From NCBI GenBank assembly GCA_900768695.1, contig CAAGDY010000013.1, forward strand, positions 1 to 9,076: a DNA stretch of 9,076 nt, read 5' to 3'. Within the stretch, counting starts at the first letter, position 1. Every line of letters starts with the position of its first letter. This DNA comes from an uncultured Anaerovibrio sp. (lineage in GTDB: Bacteria > Bacillota > Negativicutes > Selenomonadales > Selenomonadaceae). The notes under the pieces were generated by a model. It had not been told where the DNA came from and ran no database searches. It saw only the letters and a program-made list of their open reading frames with translations. The translations under genes were made by a program, and so were the position numbers. Positions 6,021 to 9,076 of this stretch are shown in pieces.

Positions 6021-6109
6021 TCAAACAAATTCAACCCAATTTAGGCAAATTTAAACGAATTTAACAAAAGCCAACTAAAGTCAGCCAAAGTCAACTAAAA
6101 TCAATCAGC
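6021..6109. repeat. 10-bp tandem repeat upstream of the RNA methyltransferase
   Basis: Eight consecutive degenerate units of exactly 10 bp start at 6021, 6031, 6041, 6051, 6061, 6071, 6081 and 6091, with a partial ninth at 6101. Examples are TCAACCCAAT, TTAAACGAAT, TCAGCCAAAG and TCAACTAAAA; the consensus is near TYAAC-CAAAK. On the gene strand this reads as TTTGGTTGAC-like units, so TTGAC/TTGAA motifs recur once per helical turn. The block ends 16 bp before the TTG start codon and lies in the upstream or leader region. Several units resemble -35 elements; no good -10 is placed to match. Confidence 0.7.
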
Positions 6110-6121
6110 TCGCCACTATCA

Positions 6122-6142
6122 CGCCGGAACAGGATACCGGCG
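6122..6142. other. GC-rich hairpin between the kinase-like gene and the methyltransferase
   Basis: CGCCGG (6122-6127) and CCGGCG (6137-6142) form a perfect 6-bp stem with a 9-nt loop, 22 bp past the stop of the kinase-like gene. No T tract follows on either strand, so it does not look like a classic terminator. It could be a weak pause or processing structure. Confidence 0.3.
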
Positions 6143-6163
6143 CACTTCTCAAAAGCTCTGCCG

Positions 6164-6769
6164 TTATTTCAGCATGTTGCTGTAGGCCTCGGCCAGCTTC
6201 TTTATGTCCATGCCGGTGGTGTTGATGCAGACATTATAATTCTGGCGTGCGCCCCATTTCTGGCCGGTATAAAAATCATAATATTTGGCACGGCTCTCAT
6301 CAACATTATTAATCTTCTTTTTCATTTCCTTCTCCGTCAGCTTTTCCTCCGGCGTGCTGCGCTCCATGCAGCGCTTGATGCGGGACGGCATGTCGGCATA
6401 GATAAAAATTTTGAATGGATTGTAGGAGCGCAAAATATAATCAGCGCACCGTCCCACAATCACGCAGTCAGACTGCTCCGCCAGCTCCTGCAGCACCTCC
6501 GTCTGGGCAGTATACACGGACTCCTCCACCATCAGCGGATAGTATACCCCCACCGCGGCAAAGGTAGCACCTATGGTCATAGGAAACAGCGGCATAGGAC
6601 GCTTCTCCACCACTTCCTTGACATACCCCTCGGATAAATCCGCCTTGGCGGCAATCTTGCTGATAATCTCCTTGTCATAATACTTGATGCCCAGATTCTC
6701 TGCCAGCCTGCAGCCAAATTCACGGCCGCCGCTGCCAAATTCACGGCTGATAGTAATAATTTTGTTCAT
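6164..6769 (-). CDS. Cytidylate kinase-like family protein
   Basis: A complete 201-residue P-loop-type protein of the cytidylate-kinase-like family (Cytidylate_kin2), related to but distinct from housekeeping Cmk. It begins MNKIITISREFGSGGREFG (1-19), the family's nucleotide-binding N-terminus. YYDKEII (30-36), CVIVGRCADYIL (102-113), the segment IFIYADMPSRIKR (121-133) and the lid-like ESRAKYYDFYTGQKWG (158-173) follow in order. The usual role would be phosphate transfer to a nucleotide, but the true substrate of this family is unsettled. I chose ATG 6769. An in-frame GTG three codons upstream (6778) sits only 2 nt from the AAAGG ribosome binding site, whereas the ATG is about 11 nt away and starts where family members do. 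It lies between the brnQ terminator and the methyltransferase gene, on the same strand as both, and may be co-transcribed with the latter. Confidence 0.85.
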   Translation of the reverse strand: MNKIITISREFGSGGREFGCRLAENLGIKYYDKEIISKIAAKADLSEGYVKEVVEKRPMPLFPMTIGATFAAVGVYYPLMVEESVYTAQTEVLQELAEQSDCVIVGRCADYILRSYNPFKIFIYADMPSRIKRCMERSTPEEKLTEKEMKKKINNVDESRAKYYDFYTGQKWGARQNYNVCINTTGMDIKKLAEAYSNMLK

Positions 6770-6878
6770 AAAAATCACTGCCTTTCAAAATGGACTACCA
6801 TTACCTGCCTTCTCCATTTCTCCTTGTCTTTTCATATATAATTCAACAAAAACAGCGAAAATCCTTCTTTTGAGCGTG

Positions 6879-6916
6879 AAAAAAGGCGCCAAAACCTTAA
6901 AAAAGTTTTAGCGCCT
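6879..6916 (-). terminator. Intrinsic terminator after brnQ
   Basis: On the minus strand AGGCGCTAAAAC (6916-6905) pairs with GTTTTGGCGCCT (6895-6884) as 12 bp with one G-U. Six T residues follow (complement of the A run 6879-6884). It lies 14 bp past the brnQ stop and separates brnQ from the kinase-like gene. Confidence 0.92.
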
Positions 6917-6930
6917 CATAATCTTTACGT

Positions 6931-8268
6931 TCAGGCAGCCTGCGTCCCGCCTTTTCCACCTGATTTTCTTGCAACAAGAACGCCTATCAGCACTCCCAGA
7001 AGAGCCGGTACCAGCCAGCCAAGGCTGACGGAGTACAGTGGCAGGTACATGGACAGAAGCTCCTGCAGTCCCTTCATCTGAACATCAGCCGCCTGCAATC
7101 CGTCCAGAATACTGAATGGCAGGGTCAGGCCGATGCTCCAGCGATACACCTCCCTGCAGGAACCCAGCTGGCTATCAAACAGGGAAACCAGCACCAGCAC
7201 AATAAAAATCGGATACAGGGCCACCAGGAACGGCACCGATATGCGGATAAGCTCCGTCAGCCCCACATTGGAGGCCAGAAAGCTGAAAAACACGGCAATT
7301 TTCAGCAGCGCCTTGTAGCTGACCCTGCCGTCGAACACATACTGATAATAGCTGGCAAAGGCAGAGCTGACACCAATACTGGTAGTCAGGCAGGCAAAGC
7401 CGATAATAAAGGCCAGCACAATCTTGCCCGTGTCACCAAAAAACACATAGGTGGCAGAGGACAGGATAATGCCGCCGTTGGCCGAATATCCCAGCACTGA
7501 CGGGCAGGTTGCCCCCAGATACGCCAGGGACACATAGACCAGCCCCATCAGAACCACGGCCACCACACAGGCCTTGATACAGGCCCGGCAAATGGCGGAG
7601 TTCTCTGTCAGCCCCTTCTGCCTGATGGCCGTAATAGCCAGCGTAGCAAAGGGCAGGGCCGCCAGCATGTCCATAGTCAGATAGCCATTAATAAAGCCGG
7701 AGGCAAAGGGAGAAACGGCGTATTCCTCTATGGGAGCCAGAATCCTGCCAATAGGCTCATAATACGTACGCGCAAAAAGCAGGCACAGGAAAAAGAGCAG
7801 CAACGGGCTCAGCACCTTGCCTACGCGGTCCACAATCATGCTCGGATTGGCCGCCAGCCAGTAGGTAATCAGAAAGAACACCGCTGTATATATCAGTTCA
7901 CCTGTGTTCACCGCATCAACGGCCAGAAACGGCTTGATGCCGATTTCAAAGGACACCGCCCCGGTCCGCGGCACCGCAAACAGCGGCCCGATAGTCAGGT
8001 ACAGCAGTCCGAAGGAAACCGCCCGGAACACGGGATGCACCCTGTCATCTATCAGCTGCGTATAGCGTCCGCCATGCCTGGCCGTAGCAATCAGCCCCAG
8101 CAGTGGCAGGCCTATGCCCGTAGCCAGAAAGCCGGCCATGGCGATAGGAAAGCTGGTGCCCGCATTCTGAGCCAGGTACGGCGGGAAAATCAGGTTGCCT
8201 GCGCCAAAGAAAATGGAAAAAACCATAAAGCCTACGGACAACAGCTCCATCTTGGATAAATTCTGCAT
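6931..8268 (-). CDS. brnQ: Branched-chain amino acid carrier (LIVCS family, BrnQ)
   Basis: A complete 445-residue polytopic membrane protein that imports leucine, isoleucine and valine with a cation (Na+ or H+). The family signature FGAGNLIFPP (21-30) lies in the first helix pair; about 12 hydrophobic segments and the length both match BrnQ. The C-terminus ends in a short basic Gly-rich tail. I chose ATG 8268: GAGGTG (8280-8275) is a good ribosome binding site about 6 nt before it. A GTG three codons upstream (8277) is part of that same site, so it is unlikely to be the start. The gene is bounded by the rplT terminator upstream and its own terminator downstream, so it is probably transcribed alone, yet no clear promoter is visible in the 80 bp before it. 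A TTGC/GCAAA repeat block fills that space. Control by the nearby Lrp/AsnC protein is plausible but unproven. Confidence 0.95.
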   Translation of the reverse strand: MQNLSKMELLSVGFMVFSIFFGAGNLIFPPYLAQNAGTSFPIAMAGFLATGIGLPLLGLIATARHGGRYTQLIDDRVHPVFRAVSFGLLYLTIGPLFAVPRTGAVSFEIGIKPFLAVDAVNTGELIYTAVFFLITYWLAANPSMIVDRVGKVLSPLLLFFLCLLFARTYYEPIGRILAPIEEYAVSPFASGFINGYLTMDMLAALPFATLAITAIRQKGLTENSAICRACIKACVVAVVLMGLVYVSLAYLGATCPSVLGYSANGGIILSSATYVFFGDTGKIVLAFIIGFACLTTSIGVSSAFASYYQYVFDGRVSYKALLKIAVFFSFLASNVGLTELIRISVPFLVALYPIFIVLVLVSLFDSQLGSCREVYRWSIGLTLPFSILDGLQAADVQMKGLQELLSMYLPLYSVSLGWLVPALLGVLIGVLVARKSGGKGGTQAA

Positions 8269-8300
8269 CAAAAGCACCTCTATTGCATTGGTTCAGCAGG

Positions 8301-8355
8301 CGTTGCCGCACCGCAAAATCATTGCATTTGCAAATTTTTCTTACACTGCAAAAAA
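8301..8355. repeat. 20-bp-period repeat with TTGC/GCAAA core upstream of brnQ
   Basis: Three degenerate units at about 8301, 8321 and 8341 end in GCAAA and are roughly 20 bp long; the first two carry TTGC near their start. The middle one, TCATTGC-ATT-TGCAAATTTT (8319-8338), matches 5154-5173 of the downstream repeat block at 17 of 20 positions, the only differences being the three central bases. The block sits between the rplT terminator and the brnQ start, where a promoter or operator would be expected. Confidence 0.5.
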
Positions 8356-8377
8356 GAGCTGCGCAAGCAGCTCTTTT
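8350..8377 (-). terminator. Intrinsic terminator of the infC-rpmI-rplT transcript
   Basis: On the minus strand AAAAGAGCTGC (8377-8367) and GCAGCTCTTTT (8362-8352) form a perfect 11-bp stem with a 4-nt loop, followed by T residues to 8350. It lies 38 bp past the rplT stop codon and should end the ribosomal protein operon before brnQ. Confidence 0.92.
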
Positions 8378-8382
8378 ATCGT

Positions 8383-8407
8383 CATAACAGCTTACAATGC
8401 TGTTATG
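8383..8407. other. Perfect 9-bp hairpin between rplT and its terminator
   Basis: CATAACAGC (8383-8391) and GCTGTTATG (8399-8407) form a perfect 9-bp stem with a 7-nt loop. It starts 7 bp beyond the rplT stop and is followed after 5 bp by the terminator stem. No T tract follows it, so it is not itself a terminator. It may protect the 3' end of the transcript or be a protein-binding site. Confidence 0.55.
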
Positions 8408-8414
8408 CTGTGTA

Positions 8415-8768
8415 TTACAGGTTCTCCTTGGCAACAGCTACCATCTGTGCAAAAGCATTTGCATCATTAACTGCCAGATCAGCCAGCATCTTGCGGTTTA
8501 CCTCAACACCGGCCTTGGTCAGGCCTGCAACCAGGCGGCTGTAGGAAATGCCGTTAGCACGAGCTGCAGCATTGATACGGGCAATCCAAAGACGACGGAA
8601 TACGCCCTTCTTGGCACGACGGTCACGGCGTGCATAGTAGAGAGCCTTCATAACGGTCTCATTGGCCTTCTTAAACTGCTTGCTCTTGGAGCCCTTGTAG
8701 CCCTTCGCTAACTTCAAAATCTTCTTATGACGTCTATGTGCGCTCACACCAGTCCTTACTCTTGGCAT
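8415..8768 (-). CDS. rplT: 50S ribosomal protein L20
   Basis: A complete 117-residue L20, the usual length. L20 binds 23S rRNA early in large-subunit assembly and, in many bacteria, represses its own operon. The N-terminal basic extension (HRRHKKILKLAKGYKGSKSK, 11-30), the central ALYYARRDRRAKKGVFRRLW segment (42-61) and the C-terminal globular part with ARINAAARANGISYSRL (63-79) and RKMLADLAVND (92-102) are all intact. AGGAGG (8777-8782) is well placed before the ATG. It follows rpmI by 41 bp on the same strand and is the last gene of infC-rpmI-rplT, closed by the terminator at 8350-8377. Any autoregulatory L20 binding site would lie in the infC leader, outside this window. Confidence 0.98.
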   Translation of the reverse strand: MPRVRTGVSAHRRHKKILKLAKGYKGSKSKQFKKANETVMKALYYARRDRRAKKGVFRRLWIARINAAARANGISYSRLVAGLTKAGVEVNRKMLADLAVNDANAFAQMVAVAKENL

Positions 8769-8809
8769 GTTCTTATCCTCCTAAAAATAAAGTTATCAAT
8801 CACAATCCA

Positions 8810-9007
8810 TTATGCGTATGGCAGGCACTTCATAGCGCGCTTCTTGTCAGCAGCGACTACCAGAGCGGCCTTGCGCAGGTTACGCTTGCGCTTCGGAGAC
8901 TTCTTCTCCAGGATATGGCTCTTATAAGCCTTATTTCTTCTAATTTCGCCACTACCTGTTAAAGTAAAGCGCTTTGCAGCAGCTCTGCGAGTCTTCATCT
9001 TCTGCAT
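8810..9007 (-). CDS. rpmI: 50S ribosomal protein L35
   Basis: A complete 65-residue L35, the typical size, very rich in Lys and Arg as expected for an rRNA-binding protein. The start KMKTRRAAAKRF (3-14) corresponds to the family's KMKT-R-AAKRF, RRNKAYKSHILEKKSPKRKR (23-42) is the conserved core, and it ends in MKCLPYA. Residue 2 is Gln where Pro is usual, and Arg replaces the usual His at position 7. Its ATG (9007-9005) overlaps the infC stop by one base (TAATG), and its ribosome binding site AAGGAGG lies inside the last codons of infC, so the two are translationally coupled. rplT follows after 41 bp. Confidence 0.97.
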   Translation of the reverse strand: MQKMKTRRAAAKRFTLTGSGEIRRNKAYKSHILEKKSPKRKRNLRKAALVVAADKKRAMKCLPYA

Positions 9008-9076
9008 TACTGTTTTCCTCCTTTAGATGCGGCCTTTGGGGCCAGAATCATAATCATATTTTTACCTTCAAGCTTA
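9007..9076 (-). CDS. infC: Translation initiation factor IF-3, C-terminal end only
   Basis: Only the last 22 codons and the stop (TAA, 9009-9007) are in the window; the rest lies past the right edge. The visible peptide starts KLEGKNMIMILAPK, which matches the conserved C-terminal strand of IF-3, and continues for eight more residues (AASKGGKQ). IF-3 binds the 30S subunit and checks initiator tRNA and start codon. The identification rests on this short match plus its position directly before rpmI and rplT, the near-universal order. The final Lys-Gly-Gly codons double as the rpmI ribosome binding site. Confidence 0.92.
   Translation of the reverse strand, partial: KLEGKNMIMILAPKAASKGGKQ

Noticed and set aside
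6066..6094. Promoter built from TTGACT in the 10-bp repeat
   Set aside because: At 17-bp spacing the -10 would be GCTTTT, a poor match. The other pairs in the repeat are equally weak.
5055..6109. CRISPR array
   Set aside because: The repeats are short, degenerate and contiguous, without constant repeats separated by unique spacers of regular length, and no cas gene is present.
6785..6817. Ten-codon upstream ORF before the kinase-like gene
   Set aside because: The AAGGAG before its ATG is only about 2 nt away, too close for efficient initiation, and nothing else supports it.
6834..6863. Promoter for the kinase-like gene around TATATAT
   Set aside because: A -10-like stretch is present but no -35 lies at 16-18 bp (GATTTT, ATTTTC and GGATTT are poor matches). 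A promoter must exist after the brnQ terminator, but I cannot place it.
8269..8414. Riboswitch or T-box leader for brnQ
   Set aside because: Only about 80 bp separate the rplT terminator from the brnQ start, which is too short for a T-box, and no conserved riboswitch core is visible.
1..9076. tRNA genes, insertion sequences, transposases, phage or defence genes
   Set aside because: I saw no transposase-like protein, element-type terminal repeats, tRNA cloverleaf or toxin-antitoxin pair in any spacer.

Overview
The window reads as an ordinary chromosomal segment of a Firmicutes-type bacterium. The support is strong AGGAGG-like ribosome binding sites before nearly every gene, the infC-rpmI-rplT order at the right end, intrinsic terminators with long T tracts, and a short 470-residue CstA. 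Coding GC is near 50-55% with AT-rich spacers. A Negativicutes member (Selenomonas/Mitsuokella-like) is my best guess, but it rests on recognition of protein style, not on a marker I can verify.

Layout, left to right. (1) 1-2714, minus strand: a ZIP metal transporter, thioredoxin (trxA) and a large FAD-dependent dehydrogenase of the COG2509 type that runs off the left edge. A consensus -35 overlaps the trxA stop and starts a leader of about 177 nt before the flavoprotein; that leader has a terminator-like hairpin and competing complementary segments. (2) 2715-2973: a divergent control region with a strong promoter for cstA, a 10-bp inverted repeat, and an 11-bp block shared by both divergent leaders. 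(3) 2974-4984, plus strand: cstA, a strong terminator, then an Lrp/AsnC regulator with its own promoter and terminator. (4) 5055-8414, minus strand: a SpoU/TrmH RNA methyltransferase, a cytidylate-kinase-like protein and the branched-chain amino acid carrier brnQ, partly separated by terminators. (5) 8415-9076, minus strand: rplT, rpmI and the 3' end of infC, with infC and rpmI overlapping by one base.

Functionally the window combines translation genes (IF3, L35, L20, an rRNA/tRNA methyltransferase) with amino acid, peptide or pyruvate uptake (BrnQ, CstA) and an amino-acid-responsive regulator (Lrp/AsnC), which could plausibly control one or both transporters. The ZIP, thioredoxin and flavoprotein genes form a separate metal/redox group.

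No mobile element, CRISPR array, tRNA or defence system is visible, and no stretch over 300 bases lacks a gene. The unusual content is in the spacers. Four of them carry short degenerate tandem repeats with periods of about 14, 17, 10 and 20 bp. Two of these blocks, 3 kb apart, share a related TTGC-N3-TGCAAA core.
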